DNA of 64,000 bases from Anaerolineales bacterium (GTDB lineage: Bacteria; Chloroflexota; Anaerolineae; Anaerolineales; Villigracilaceae), in NCBI GenBank assembly GCA_023382595.1, contig JAHDWB010000004.1, positions 124,001 through 188,000 of the forward strand. Reading direction: 5' to 3'. Under the pieces are notes generated by a model. That model was not told where the DNA came from and searched no databases. It saw only the letters and a program-made list of their open reading frames with translations. Shown in pieces: positions 23,990 to 33,470 of this stretch; the first letter of the stretch is position 1; each line of letters starts with the position of its first letter. A program made the position numbers and the translations under genes.

Positions 23990-26323
23990 CTAAGTTTCCT
24001 TATTGTATCCCAATATGCCGATTTTTATACGGTTGGCTAACGTTTGGTTAATGATGTGTCGTGATGCGCGCCGGGTAAGGACCTCGTCACCTCCGCGCGG
24101 ACTGAACAGGCTGGATTGATGCTCACGCAAAAGGATTCCGATGGATTCAGCAGCGGACGGGAGAAGCGTTTGCAGAAGCGCGGCGCGTTCGGCGGCGGTT
24201 ATATGGACGGGTTGGGGCTTGCCCATCCAGCGCAGGCTGAGGTTGATGCTTTGGAAATGACGTTCGATGGGCGGCGCGGTGCTCCATGAAAGCCAGTTGG
24301 TCAGCCAGACAGGGACGTTCCAGCCGTTACGTTCGATCGCGGTTTTCAGCGCCGTTGTCGCCTTAAAGGTGGGGGCGTAGCGCTTTTTAAGGAAGAACGC
24401 AAGTGCAACAAGCAGGATCACTCCAATCGGGATGCCGATTTGCAGGATCAGGCTGCGGGTTTGAGCGGTTATCTGGTTGGTATCATCTGTATCGGTAAAA
24501 GCTGATTCGAGTTCTTCATCCAGAAGCCCGGGGATATTTGATTCTGCCAACGGAGTTGGCGTGAGAACGACTCGGTCCGCGCGTACCTGCTGACGTTCGA
24601 TCGGCTCCTGGTTTCCTGTCGGCTCGAACTCGACCCATCCGTAGTCGGGGAAGTACACTTCGGGCCAGGCGTGATAATCGCGCTCGCGCACGGTGTAGAG
24701 CGTGTTTTGCAGATCGAGTTCCCCCTGGGAAAATCCCACTGCCAGCCGGGCGGGGATGCCGATGGAACGCAGCATCAGCACTTCGGCGCTAGCGTAGTAG
24801 TTGCAGAATCCCTGTTTGCTTTCGAACAGGAAGTATTCCAGCACATCCACGGTTTCCTGCGGGAAAGACATGACGGGCGTATATTCGATCTCGCTCCGCA
24901 GCCATTCGGTAATCGCAGCTGCCTTGTCGTATGGAGTTTCATGCTCGCTGGTGATCTCAAGCGCAAGTTCACGGATGCGGGGCGAAAAATCATCGGGCAA
25001 TTGAAGATATCGTTCCAGTACCCAGTCGGGATACTCCTCGCCAGCCTCCTGTAATTCGGCAATGGCTGGGTCAGCCAGCAGGGACGTTACACGGTAGACA
25101 TCTCCCGGTAACAGGGCGGGAGTTGCCTGCAATGCCATAATGTCAACCAATTCATCATCTTCGACGGAGACGGCATGATATAAGATGTTGGCAGTGTAAT
25201 TGGTCCATAAGGGTTGCGATGGTGTGTAAATGACACGCTGCCCTTTTTCATACATGTCGAATGTGAAAGTCAGGCTTCTACGCTGCGACCACCTTGGGAG
25301 ATCGAATTCTCCGTCCTGCGGCACAAAGGAGACACGGTCTGTTTCGGAGATCTGCCAACGCCCGTCTTCAAAGACATCATAGACATAACCACGCCAGTAC
25401 ATGCGCGGGACAGTCCGCGAGGCGGCTGGTGCGTATACCAGAAATTCCACCAGCGTGCCCTGCGATGCCTCGGTGCCAAGCGTCAGTTCGGTTTGCAGCA
25501 GATTGGTCGGCGCGGCAGGAACCGGCTCGCGGTTCAGGAAAGTGAAGACCTCATCCGCTTGCTGTCTTTCGCCGAACCATTCCCGCCAGGCTTCCCGCGC
25601 CTGCGCAGTGAGAGGCAGACTGAGCGGTATCATCCATGCCGCTACGATCACCACGGCGGCAACGATCATGGTTGTATTGTTGATATCCAGGCTGCTTTCG
25701 CTGGAAACCAGTACGCGTTCCTGCTGCCATCTCGATCTATCGAGCAAAAACTTCTGGCGGCTCATCAGGATCAACGCCATGAACACATAGATGGCGAACA
25801 GCCAGGTATAGTCCGTTTGGGTGTAATGATTCAGGTGGATGATGAGCATCAAAATGCCGCTTGGCAGGATGGAGATCAACGTTTTGGCGTGGCGGACCAG
25901 CTGGTAACCGCTGAATATCCCGACAAACCAGTAGGGGATGCTCAACATGGCGATGAACAGAAGCGGATCGGATACAGGGATGCCTGTTACATAATCCCTC
26001 AAACTGACCCAAAGCCTGCCGGACAGGATCAATAACTGGTCGCCCAGATAGTTTTGATCGCGGGGAAAATCGATGAACCCCAGCAATTGCCAGATGAAAA
26101 AAACGACCATGTAGCCAATGGCAAGCAAAATGACGGTGCGCCTCTGGAACAAGCTTTTCCCCAGTGCCAACCCGGTCAGCAAACCAAGAACTGCCACAGT
26201 GCGGACGTGGTTCAACCCGTCCACCCAATTGGTGGCTTCCAGTCTCCAAGATGCGAGCAGGACCAGAGCGAAAAGGAAAAACGCGGAGGGGAGGTCCCAC
26301 CAGCGTGAAGGTGATTTTTCCAT
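23990..26323 (-). CDS. TgpA-like membrane transglutaminase
   Basis: 777 residues. About eight N-terminal helices (DUF3488/TgpA_N type) are followed by an exported transglutaminase-like domain with catalytic Cys in KQGFCNYYAS (about residue 507), His in DYHAWPE (about 551) and Asp in PDYGW (about 560), then one more helix near 650 and a cytoplasmic DUF4129-like tail. Such proteins are often near MoxR and DUF58 genes, absent here. Start chosen at 26,323, where TTGACG-N17-TACACT puts the transcription start on the ATG. The neighbour downstream is the GAF/PAS cyclase. Confidence 0.85.
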   Translation of the reverse strand: MEKSPSRWWDLPSAFFLFALVLLASWRLEATNWVDGLNHVRTVAVLGLLTGLALGKSLFQRRTVILLAIGYMVVFFIWQLLGFIDFPRDQNYLGDQLLILSGRLWVSLRDYVTGIPVSDPLLFIAMLSIPYWFVGIFSGYQLVRHAKTLISILPSGILMLIIHLNHYTQTDYTWLFAIYVFMALILMSRQKFLLDRSRWQQERVLVSSESSLDINNTTMIVAAVVIVAAWMIPLSLPLTAQAREAWREWFGERQQADEVFTFLNREPVPAAPTNLLQTELTLGTEASQGTLVEFLVYAPAASRTVPRMYWRGYVYDVFEDGRWQISETDRVSFVPQDGEFDLPRWSQRRSLTFTFDMYEKGQRVIYTPSQPLWTNYTANILYHAVSVEDDELVDIMALQATPALLPGDVYRVTSLLADPAIAELQEAGEEYPDWVLERYLQLPDDFSPRIRELALEITSEHETPYDKAAAITEWLRSEIEYTPVMSFPQETVDVLEYFLFESKQGFCNYYASAEVLMLRSIGIPARLAVGFSQGELDLQNTLYTVRERDYHAWPEVYFPDYGWVEFEPTGNQEPIERQQVRADRVVLTPTPLAESNIPGLLDEELESAFTDTDDTNQITAQTRSLILQIGIPIGVILLVALAFFLKKRYAPTFKATTALKTAIERNGWNVPVWLTNWLSWSTAPPIERHFQSINLSLRWMGKPQPVHITAAERAALLQTLLPSAAESIGILLREHQSSLFSPRGGDEVLTRRASRHIINQTLANRIKIGILGYNKET

Positions 26324-26329
26324 TCTTTG

Positions 26330-26358
26330 AGTGTACAATGATGAGAACAAACCGTCAA
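26330..26358 (-). promoter_or_regulatory. Sigma-70 promoter placing +1 on the ATG (leaderless)
   Basis: On the minus strand TTGACG at 26,358-26,353, exactly 17 nt, TACACT at 26,335-26,330, then 6 nt (CAAAGA) to the ATG at 26,323. On the plus strand TACAAT at 26,334-26,339, preceded by TG, overlaps it and could serve the divergent PAP2 gene. Confidence 0.75.
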
Positions 26359-26392
26359 TTGAAATCGTAAAAAAATCCTACTGGAGGACTAT

Positions 26393-27391
26393 ATGCAACC
26401 CATAATTGACAGTGGTATCGCACTTATCATCGCATTGCAGGGCATAGGGGAATGGCTGGTCGCCCCCATGCAATTCTTTAGCCAACTTGGCACGGAAGAC
26501 TTCTTTTTCATCGTTCTGCCGCTCATCTACTGGAGCATCGACGCCGGATTGGGTGTGCGGGTTGGCATGATCCTGGCTGTGGACAATGTCTTTAACTATG
26601 TCTTCAAGTTGATTTTTGCCGGACCGCGCCCCTATTGGGTGAGTTCTCACGTTCGTGCGTGGTGGCCCGAAACTTCGTTCGGCTCGCCGTCAGGTCACGC
26701 ACAGCATGCCATGAGCGTTTGGGGCATCATCGGCGCGTCCAACCGCGAAAAATGGGTGCGCGCGATCTGCATTTTCCTGATCTTCATGGTCGGTATCTCC
26801 CGCATTTACCTCGGCGCGCACTTCCCGCATGATGTAATACTCGGCTGGCTGATCGGCGGTTTGATCCTGTGGGCGTTTATCCGGTATTGGGATTCGGTTT
26901 CGGTATGGCTGGCAGGGAAGACCTTCCGCCAGCAGGTGTTGATGGCGTTTATTGTCTCAATGATCTTTGTGACAGCAGGGTGGGCGGTTACGGCGATGCG
27001 AAGTGATTTCCAAGTCCCCGCTTCATGGCTGGATACCGCGCTTCTTACCGGGACCGATATGCCTGCTCCCGTTGATTTGAACGGAGTCTTCACCTCGGCT
27101 GGATCCTTCTTTGGGCTGGCGTTCGGACTCGCGTGGATCAACTCGATGGGCGGTCACCAGGTTTCGGGTCCGGTATGGAAGCGTGCTCTCCGTTACGTCA
27201 TCGGCTTGATCGGCGTGCTCATCCTGTGGATGGGGCTGGGGGAACTGTTCCCGCGCGGTGACGATCTGCTGGTGTACACCCTGCGCTTCATCCGCTACAC
27301 CCTGGTGGGCTGGTGGGTGACCGGCGGCGCGCCGTGGATTTTCCAACATTTCAAATTAAGTACATCTGCATCGGGCGATAGTTCAATCTGA
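26393..27391 (+). CDS. PAP2-family membrane phosphatase
   Basis: 332 residues. All three PAP2 motifs are present: KLIFAGPRP, PSGH, and SRIYLGAHFPHDV with catalytic His. The N-terminal half resembles the lipid phosphatases that act on isoprenyl pyrophosphates or phosphatidate. The C-terminal half adds about four helices, with a low-conservation exported loop around GTDMPAPVDLNG. CTGGAGGAC precedes the ATG. The leader of about 47 nt could start from the TACAAT overlapping the divergent promoter. Confidence 0.87.
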   Translation: MQPIIDSGIALIIALQGIGEWLVAPMQFFSQLGTEDFFFIVLPLIYWSIDAGLGVRVGMILAVDNVFNYVFKLIFAGPRPYWVSSHVRAWWPETSFGSPSGHAQHAMSVWGIIGASNREKWVRAICIFLIFMVGISRIYLGAHFPHDVILGWLIGGLILWAFIRYWDSVSVWLAGKTFRQQVLMAFIVSMIFVTAGWAVTAMRSDFQVPASWLDTALLTGTDMPAPVDLNGVFTSAGSFFGLAFGLAWINSMGGHQVSGPVWKRALRYVIGLIGVLILWMGLGELFPRGDDLLVYTLRFIRYTLVGWWVTGGAPWIFQHFKLSTSASGDSSI

Positions 27392-27397
27392 TATAAT
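27389..27397 (+). promoter_or_regulatory. Extended -10 promoter of beta-propeller Ser/Thr kinase gene
   Basis: TGATATAAT, a perfect TGnTATAAT. It lies right after the PAP2 stop codon and implies a leader of about 75 nt to the ATG at 27,480. Confidence 0.65.
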
Positions 27398-27479
27398 CGC
27401 CCTCGTTTGTTATTCCAGTGTAATTTCACAAAAAACGGAGTTTGGGCACATCCCCTTTGGGCAGGCTTAGAGTTCATCG

Positions 27480-29678
27480 ATGACGTTGGAAAAAGATACG
27501 ATACTGCAAAACCGCTACCGAATAATTGAGATCCTGGGTCAGGGGGGGATGGGATCGGTGTATCGCGCCATTGACGAGAATCTTGGCGTGCCAGTTGCTC
27601 TCAAAGAAAACCTGTTTACCACGGATGAATATGCGCGTCAGTTTCGCCTGGAGGCGGTCATTCTGGCGAACCTGCGGCATCCGAATTTACCGCGTGTGTC
27701 CGACCATCTTGTGCTCGGCGATCAGGGACAATACCTGATCATGGATTTCATCGAGGGGGAGGATCTGCGCGCCCGCATGGAGCGGGATGGCATGCTCAAC
27801 GAGGACGATGCCATTCATATTGGCGCATCCATTTGTGATGCGTTGATGTATCTGCACACACGCAAGCCTCCGATCTTGCACCGTGACATCAAGCCGGGCA
27901 ATGTGAAGATCACCCCGGACGGTCATATCTTTCTGGTGGACTTTGGTCTGGCAAAAGTCTATCAAAATGCGCATCAGGCAACCACCACCGGCGCGCGTGC
28001 CATGACGCCCGGTTATTCCCCGCCGGAGCAATACGGCACGGCGCGCACGGATCCGCGCACGGATATTTATTCGCTCGGCGCGACCTTGTACGCGGCATTG
28101 AGTGGCGTCATCCCTGAAGATGGGCTGGCGCGTGCCATGGACAATGCGCAGTTGACCCCATTGCGCAAACGCAACCCGAAGGTCTCACGCCGCCTGGCGG
28201 CAGCCATCGAAAAAGCCATGTCGGTGGACCCGAGTGACCGCTTCCAGTTTGCCGACGATTTCAAGCAGGCGCTGCTTGCATCCAAATCCAAAACGCAACA
28301 GCCGCCGGGACACTATACCGTCGCACCTCCGCCGCTGGAAGAACTTGAATCCGAGGAAATAAAAGGCTCCAGTGCAAATGCGGAACTGAAGAAGGCTCCG
28401 CCTCGCAAGGGACCTGTTCCGCCGGAATTTTCCCATGAGGAACAGCCGTTCGTTTCCCCGCTGAAGCGGCAAAAGGAACGAGAACGAAAGAAGCGCATGG
28501 CATTGGTGCGCTTTGGTATCACATCATTTTTCCTGCTTTTAGTTCTGGCGGGTGTATTGTATTTTGTGCCCGGAATCCTGCCTGCCAATGTGCGCGCGAT
28601 GCTGCCGTTGATCATGCCGACCAGCACCAGCACATCGACTCCAACCCTCGAGCCGACGCTGACTCCCACCGAGACGTTGACTCCTGAACCCACCGCCACA
28701 ATTACTCTGACGCCATCCCCGCTCCCAACCTTTACGCCGACAGTGACGCCGATCTCGCTTAATAGCACACCGACGATCCCTATGCCTGTCGTGTCTTATC
28801 TCGGCGGAGGTTCCGGTCAGATGGCATTTGCCTCCACTCGTTTTGGTCTCCCGCAGATATTTCTTGCCGACTTGAATGGGGATGAAGCGATCCAGATCAC
28901 AGAAATGCCCAATGGAGCCTGCCAACCCTCATGGTCGCCGGATGGACAACGAATGGTATTCGTTGCCCCCTGTAGAAGCTTGGATGACCTTGCTGGATAT
29001 CGAAACGCCAGCCTGTATGTTGTCAATGCGGATGGCAGCGGCTTGGTCGCTTTGGATGCTTCCCCCGGCGGGAACTTCGACCCAGCCTGGTCGCCGGATG
29101 GATCGAAGATCGCTTTCACTTCCCTGCGCACCGGTCAGATGGAGATCTTCACGGTCGAGGTCAGCGACCTCACAACCGTCACGCAGATTACCAGAGGTGC
29201 TTCATTGGTCGAGTCCCGCATGCCAGCCTGGTCGCCGGATAGTTCCCGGTTCGTTTATGTTGTCAAGCGGTTTGGCGTGCACCAGATCTGGATGATTAAT
29301 GCAGATGGTACAGAGCCGCAACAGATCGTCCGCAGTGGACCTTCCTACCATGACTATCTTCCCTCATGGTCACCCAAAGGCGACCTGATCCTGTTCACCC
29401 AGCGCTGCGCCACGACCTTCTGCAATCCCTACTTAATGAGCATCTCCGCCACGGATCGTTCCTCCGAGCAGGCGTTACGGGTTAGGTTGAACATTGGACT
29501 CATTCAAAACATAGATTATTCGCCCGATGGATTTTACGTCAGCTATGAAGGCGTGGCGGATGCGGGCAATCTCGATATCTTCTACATGACCGTCTCCGGC
29601 GGTGACCGCGTGCGGCTTACCACGGACAGGGCGCAGGATTTCCACGCCGCATGGCGACCCGTCGTTCGAGAACCATGA
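27480..29678 (+). CDS. Ser/Thr protein kinase with exported PD40 beta-propeller
   Basis: 732 residues. Cytoplasmic kinase domain (about 12-275): Gly loop GQGGMG at 20-25, catalytic Lys42 in VALKEN, HRDIKPGN near 134, DFGLAK near 155, and GTARTDPRTDIYSLG. A transmembrane helix follows at about 343-366, then a Thr/Pro-rich linker, then four or five WD40-like PD40/TolB repeats (WSPDGQRMVF, WSPDGSKIAF, WSPDSSRFVY, WSPKGDLILF). The propeller is likely a sensor outside the membrane for a ligand or polymer. Immediately followed by a terminator. Confidence 0.93.
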   Translation: MTLEKDTILQNRYRIIEILGQGGMGSVYRAIDENLGVPVALKENLFTTDEYARQFRLEAVILANLRHPNLPRVSDHLVLGDQGQYLIMDFIEGEDLRARMERDGMLNEDDAIHIGASICDALMYLHTRKPPILHRDIKPGNVKITPDGHIFLVDFGLAKVYQNAHQATTTGARAMTPGYSPPEQYGTARTDPRTDIYSLGATLYAALSGVIPEDGLARAMDNAQLTPLRKRNPKVSRRLAAAIEKAMSVDPSDRFQFADDFKQALLASKSKTQQPPGHYTVAPPPLEELESEEIKGSSANAELKKAPPRKGPVPPEFSHEEQPFVSPLKRQKERERKKRMALVRFGITSFFLLLVLAGVLYFVPGILPANVRAMLPLIMPTSTSTSTPTLEPTLTPTETLTPEPTATITLTPSPLPTFTPTVTPISLNSTPTIPMPVVSYLGGGSGQMAFASTRFGLPQIFLADLNGDEAIQITEMPNGACQPSWSPDGQRMVFVAPCRSLDDLAGYRNASLYVVNADGSGLVALDASPGGNFDPAWSPDGSKIAFTSLRTGQMEIFTVEVSDLTTVTQITRGASLVESRMPAWSPDSSRFVYVVKRFGVHQIWMINADGTEPQQIVRSGPSYHDYLPSWSPKGDLILFTQRCATTFCNPYLMSISATDRSSEQALRVRLNIGLIQNIDYSPDGFYVSYEGVADAGNLDIFYMTVSGGDRVRLTTDRAQDFHAAWRPVVREP

Positions 29679-29685
29679 CAACATC

Positions 29686-29709
29686 ACTCCCGCGCAAGCG
29701 GGAGTTTTC
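29686..29709 (+). terminator. Terminator after Ser/Thr kinase gene
   Basis: Perfect 8-bp stem ACTCCCGC / GCGGGAGT with GCAA loop and TTTTCTT. Confidence 0.85.
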
Positions 29710-29723
29710 TTACACTCTTCTTA

Positions 29724-29752
29724 TTGACTTCCCTTTTTGCGGCTGTTATCAT
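29724..29752 (+). promoter_or_regulatory. Promoter of the hrcA-grpE-dnaK-dnaJ operon
   Basis: TTGACT, 17 nt, TATCAT preceded by TGT (extended -10). Predicted start near 29,759, a few nt before the CIRCE element. Confidence 0.8.
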
Positions 29753-29765
29753 TATTCTTGCAACC

Positions 29766-29792
29766 TTGGCACTCTCTTAACGGGAGTGCTAA
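29766..29792. promoter_or_regulatory. CIRCE operator bound by HrcA
   Basis: TTGGCACTC-N9-GAGTGCTAA, one mismatch from the canonical TTAGCACTC-N9-GAGTGCTAA. It lies between the promoter and the hrcA ATG (29,802), so HrcA should block its own operon until heat stress. Confidence 0.95.
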
Positions 29793-29801
29793 ATTCTGAA
29801 T

Positions 29802-30839
29802 ATGACCAACCTTACCGAACGCCAGAAGACCCTGCTTCTTCTTATTATCCGTGACTACATCGACTCTGCCCAGCCCGTCGGCTCGAAGCGGCTGGCGGAG
29901 CATTATCATTTAAATCTTTCCTCCGCCACCGTCCGCAATGAGATGGCGGCGTTGACCGAAATGGGATACCTGCGCCAGCCGCACACCTCCGCGGGACGCG
30001 TCCCGACCGAGGAAGGCTATCGCTACTTTGTCAGCCAGATGGTGCACAGTGCGCAACTCCCTGAAAGCGTTCAACACACCATTTCGCACCAGTTCTACCA
30101 ATCCCGCCCCGAGCTTGACCAGTGGATGACCCTCGCGGCATCCATTCTCGCGCATCAGTCGCAGGGCTTGTCCGTGGTGACCGCTCCGCATGTGGCGCAG
30201 GCAAAGTTCAAGCACGTCGAACTCATTTCCACGCAAGGGCGGCAGGTTTTGATGGTCTTGGTCATGGTGGGAGGGGAAGTTTCCCAGCAGATCCTGACCC
30301 TGGCGGAACCTGTCCCGCAGGAACGACTCAGCCAGGCGGCGGCGCGTCTTAATGGACTTTTGGCTGGTCTGACCACCCAAGCCATTTCTTCGCTGACAGC
30401 CCGCCCCGACCCGCTCGATCAGGATATTCTCCTGCTTATTGTGCAGGAAATGCACCGCATCTCGGATAAGTCTTCAGGCGAAGTCTACACCGACGGCTTG
30501 ACGAACGTGCTCTCCGAGCCTGAATTCGCCGAGTCGAATGATGTCCGGCGCGCGTTACGCATCTTTGACGAACCCGCCGCGTTACAGGATATCCTTGCCC
30601 GCACGACGTTGAATAGCAATATCGGCGGGTTACAGGTGTTGATCGGCGGTGAAGGCGAATGGGAAGATCTGCGTCAGTGTTCGATGGTGATCGCGCGTTA
30701 TGGCGTGCCCGGCATGGCGACCGGCGCGCTCGGCGTGCTGGGTCCCATGCGCATGGCATACGGGCGGACCATTCCCACCGTGCGTTACGTAGCCGGTTTG
30801 TTGAGCGACCTGGTCAACGACACGATTTCGGAAGAATAA
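29802..30839 (+). CDS. hrcA: Heat-inducible transcription repressor HrcA
   Basis: 345 residues, normal length. The N-terminal winged helix-turn-helix is clear (LTERQKTLLLLIIRDYI, then SATVRNEMAALTEMGYLRQPHTSAGRVPTEEGYRYFV), followed by the GAF-like dimerisation region and the C-terminal IGGEGE segment. It binds the CIRCE element just upstream and represses the following grpE, dnaK and dnaJ. Its activity normally needs folding help from GroE. groES/groEL are not in the window. Confidence 0.97.
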   Translation: MTNLTERQKTLLLLIIRDYIDSAQPVGSKRLAEHYHLNLSSATVRNEMAALTEMGYLRQPHTSAGRVPTEEGYRYFVSQMVHSAQLPESVQHTISHQFYQSRPELDQWMTLAASILAHQSQGLSVVTAPHVAQAKFKHVELISTQGRQVLMVLVMVGGEVSQQILTLAEPVPQERLSQAAARLNGLLAGLTTQAISSLTARPDPLDQDILLLIVQEMHRISDKSSGEVYTDGLTNVLSEPEFAESNDVRRALRIFDEPAALQDILARTTLNSNIGGLQVLIGGEGEWEDLRQCSMVIARYGVPGMATGALGVLGPMRMAYGRTIPTVRYVAGLLSDLVNDTISEE

Positions 30840-30846
30840 AATCCTA

Positions 30847-30875
30847 TGTCATTGCGGGCGTCGCTTGCAATGACA
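30847..30875. repeat. Short TGTCATTGC palindrome between hrcA and grpE
   Basis: TGTCATTGC / GCAATGACA, perfect 9-bp arms around 11 nt. It is a reduced form of the longer repeat at 36,794-36,879. Confidence 0.75.
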
Positions 30876-30894
30876 TGATAACGAGAGTGAGAAT

Positions 30895-31446
30895 ATGACC
30901 GAGAAGAAGCATAAGAAATCCGAGGAAGAAGTAAGCGAGACTCAAGCCGCAGAGGTAGAAATGCCTGAGATGACCGAACAGGTGTCGGCGGACGTGGAAG
31001 CGTTGAACCGTCAACTTGAGGAGGCGCAGGCACAGGTGTCCGAGTTCAAGGACAGTTGGATGCGGTCTCAGGCGGAGTTCCAGAATTACCGCAGGCGCGT
31101 GGAGCGTGACAATGATTTGATGAAATCCACGATGAAGGGCGACATCATCAAGAAGGTGCTGCCCGTGCTGGATGATATGGAGCGTGCTCTGCAAAACCGC
31201 CCCGCGGACGATGCGTGGGCGAGCGGCATCGAGTTGGTCGCGCGCAAGTTCCAGTCCATTTTGGAGATGGAAGGTGTCAAGAAGATCGAAGCCGCAGGCG
31301 CGGAGTTTGACCCGAACTTCCATGAGGCGATCTCGCATGAACCTTCTGAAGATGTCGAAAGCGGACATGTGATCGAAGTCGTCCAAAATGGATATATGCT
31401 CGGCGAACGTGTGATCCGTCCAGCGATGGTGCGGGTGGCGCAGTAA
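30895..31446 (+). CDS. grpE: Nucleotide exchange factor GrpE
   Basis: 183 residues. A charged, disordered N-terminus (about 1-35), a long coiled coil (LNRQLEEAQAQVSEFKDSWMRSQAEFQNYRRRVERD), and the C-terminal beta domain with the HEAISHEPSEDVESGHVIEVVQNGYMLGERVIRPAMV stretch, partly matching the family signature. It releases ADP from DnaK. GAGAGTGAGA lies upstream of the ATG. Second gene of the heat-shock operon. Confidence 0.96.
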   Translation: MTEKKHKKSEEEVSETQAAEVEMPEMTEQVSADVEALNRQLEEAQAQVSEFKDSWMRSQAEFQNYRRRVERDNDLMKSTMKGDIIKKVLPVLDDMERALQNRPADDAWASGIELVARKFQSILEMEGVKKIEAAGAEFDPNFHEAISHEPSEDVESGHVIEVVQNGYMLGERVIRPAMVRVAQ

Positions 31447-31453
31447 GACAACG

Positions 31454-31524
31454 TGTCAGGTGTCGCGCGTCAAGTGTCAGGTTGCTTGATGGGTGATGAA
31501 ACCTGACACCTGATACTTGATACT
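31454..31524. repeat. CACCTGA-family repeat between grpE and dnaK
   Basis: Imperfect inverted repeat built from GTCAGGTGTC and its complement GACACCTGA. It contains the 19-mer AACCTGACACCTGATACTT (31,500-31,518), which recurs exactly at 39,244-39,262 before dnaX. Confidence 0.75.
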
Positions 31525-31538
31525 GGAGAACTTATATT

Positions 31539-33419
31539 ATGGCAAAAATCATTGGCATTGATCTTGGCACGACCAATTCCGTTGCGGCAGTGATGCAGGG
31601 CGGGGAACCGATCGTCATTCCATCGGCGGAGGGCGAGCGTCTCGTCCCTTCGGTGGTGGCGATGAACAAGAACGGTGAGCGTTTGGTGGGGCGCGTGGCG
31701 CGCAACCAGGCGATCACGAATCCGCAGAATACCATCTTTTCAGTGAAGCGTTTCATGGGGCGCAAGTCCGATGACCCTGAAGTGGAGCGTACCCGCAAGC
31801 GCGTCCCGTATGCGGTGAAGGCGGCGGATAACGGCGATGTGCGCGTGGAACTGGGCGGCAAGGATTATTCTGCGCCGGAGGTTTCGGCGATGATCCTTGC
31901 GAAGATCAAAGCGGATGCGGAAGCGTATCTCGGTGAGACCATCACGCAGGCGGTCATCACCGTTCCTGCGTACTTCAACGATGCGCAGCGCAACGCGACA
32001 AAAGATGCCGGCAAGATCGCAGGCTTGGAAGTGCTGCGCATCATCAACGAGCCGACGGCTTCGTCACTGGCGTATGGCTTGGACAAGAAGAAGAATGAAA
32101 TTATCTGCGTGTACGACCTTGGCGGCGGCACGTTCGATGTTTCGATCCTGGATGTCGGCGACGGTGTGTTCCAGGTCCGCGCCACGAGCGGCGATACCTT
32201 CCTCGGCGGTGACGACTTCGACCTGCGCATCATGGATCATTTGATCGCGGAGTTCAAAAAGGACAACGGCATCGACCTGAACAATGATCGTCAGGCGTTG
32301 CAGCGTTTGAAGGAAGCGGCGGAAAAAGCGAAGATCGAACTCTCGACCGTGATGCAGACCGAGATCAACCTGCCGTATTTGACGGCGGATGCGAGCGGTC
32401 CGAAACATCTTGTCATGACATTAACCCGCGCCAAACTGGAGCAGATCACCGCGGATCTTGTCGACCGGACGATTGCTCCTGTCAAACAGGCGTTGTCCGA
32501 CGCTGGATTGAATGCGGGCGATATTCACGAGATCGTTTTGGTCGGCGGCATGACGCGTATGCCCGCCATCCAAGATCGTGTGCGCGCGTTCTTTGGCAAG
32601 GACCCGCACAAGGGCGTCAACCCCGATGAAGTGGTTGCCATTGGCGCGGCGATCCAGGCGGGCGTGCTGGGCGGCGAAGTGAAGGACATCCTTCTGCTCG
32701 ACGTCACGCCTTTGACGCTGGCAATTGAAACGCTCGGTGGTGTTGCCACAGCGCAGATCGAACGCAATACGACCATCCCGACCCGCCGTTCGCAGGTTTT
32801 CTCCACTGCGGCAGATAATCAGACACAGGTTGAAATCCACGTGTTGCAGGGCGAACGCCCGATGGCGGCGGATAATAAGTCGCTGGGCAAGTTCATCCTA
32901 GACGGTATTCCACCTGCGCCGCGCGGCGTTCCGCAGATCGAAGTAACCTTCGATGTGGATGCGAACGGCATTTTGAAAGTCAGCGCGCAGGATAAGGCGA
33001 CGGGGCGCTCCCAGCATATTACGATCACAGCCTCCTCCGGCTTGAGCGAAGCGGAAGTGGAGAAGATGCGCAAGGACGCCGAATCCCATGCGGAGGAGGA
33101 TCGCAAGCGCAAGGATCTGATCGAAGCGCGCAACAACGCAGATAACACGGCATATGCCGCTGAAAAGGCGCTGCGCGAATTTGGCGATAAGGTCCCTGCG
33201 GAGGTGAGAAGCGAGATCGAAGCCAAGGTGGCTGAGGTCAAGTCCGCGGCGCAGGGCGAGGACGTGGAAGGGATCAAATCCGTCACTGATGCATTGGGGC
33301 AGGCGATCCAGAAGATCGGCGCCAGCGTCTATGAGCAGGGGCAGGCTGCGGGTGGGGGCGAAGCGGATTCGTCGTCTGGCGAAAATCCCGATGTTGTTGA
33401 TGGTGAAGTTAAAGAATAG
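31539..33419 (+). CDS. dnaK: Chaperone DnaK (Hsp70)
   Basis: 626 residues. ATPase domain with [10 protein letters not shown] at 4-13, [15 protein letters not shown] near 190-205 and [12 protein letters not shown] near 333; the substrate domain follows from about residue 380 and the lid helices from about 500, with a Gly/Ser/Asp-rich tail. The insertion that splits the ATPase lobe in E. coli DnaK appears to be absent or short ([16 protein letters not shown]), as in Gram-positive types. CTGGAGAAC precedes the ATG. Core member of the operon, working with DnaJ and GrpE. Confidence 0.98.
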   Translation: MAKIIGIDLGTTNSVAAVMQGGEPIVIPSAEGERLVPSVVAMNKNGERLVGRVARNQAITNPQNTIFSVKRFMGRKSDDPEVERTRKRVPYAVKAADNGDVRVELGGKDYSAPEVSAMILAKIKADAEAYLGETITQAVITVPAYFNDAQRNATKDAGKIAGLEVLRIINEPTASSLAYGLDKKKNEIICVYDLGGGTFDVSILDVGDGVFQVRATSGDTFLGGDDFDLRIMDHLIAEFKKDNGIDLNNDRQALQRLKEAAEKAKIELSTVMQTEINLPYLTADASGPKHLVMTLTRAKLEQITADLVDRTIAPVKQALSDAGLNAGDIHEIVLVGGMTRMPAIQDRVRAFFGKDPHKGVNPDEVVAIGAAIQAGVLGGEVKDILLLDVTPLTLAIETLGGVATAQIERNTTIPTRRSQVFSTAADNQTQVEIHVLQGERPMAADNKSLGKFILDGIPPAPRGVPQIEVTFDVDANGILKVSAQDKATGRSQHITITASSGLSEAEVEKMRKDAESHAEEDRKRKDLIEARNNADNTAYAAEKALREFGDKVPAEVRSEIEAKVAEVKSAAQGEDVEGIKSVTDALGQAIQKIGASVYEQGQAAGGGEADSSSGENPDVVDGEVKE

Positions 33420-33462
33420 AAAGTGGAAAGTGGCGGGTAACCACTTTCTACTTTCCACTTTC
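33419..33462. repeat. Inverted repeat between dnaK and dnaJ
   Basis: Exact 13-bp arms GAAAGTGGAAAGT (33,419-33,431) and ACTTTCCACTTTC (33,450-33,462). The left arm begins on the last base of the dnaK stop codon; the right arm ends 8 nt before the dnaJ ATG. It could stabilise the dnaK message or attenuate dnaJ. Confidence 0.8.
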
Positions 33463-33470
33463 TGGAAACT

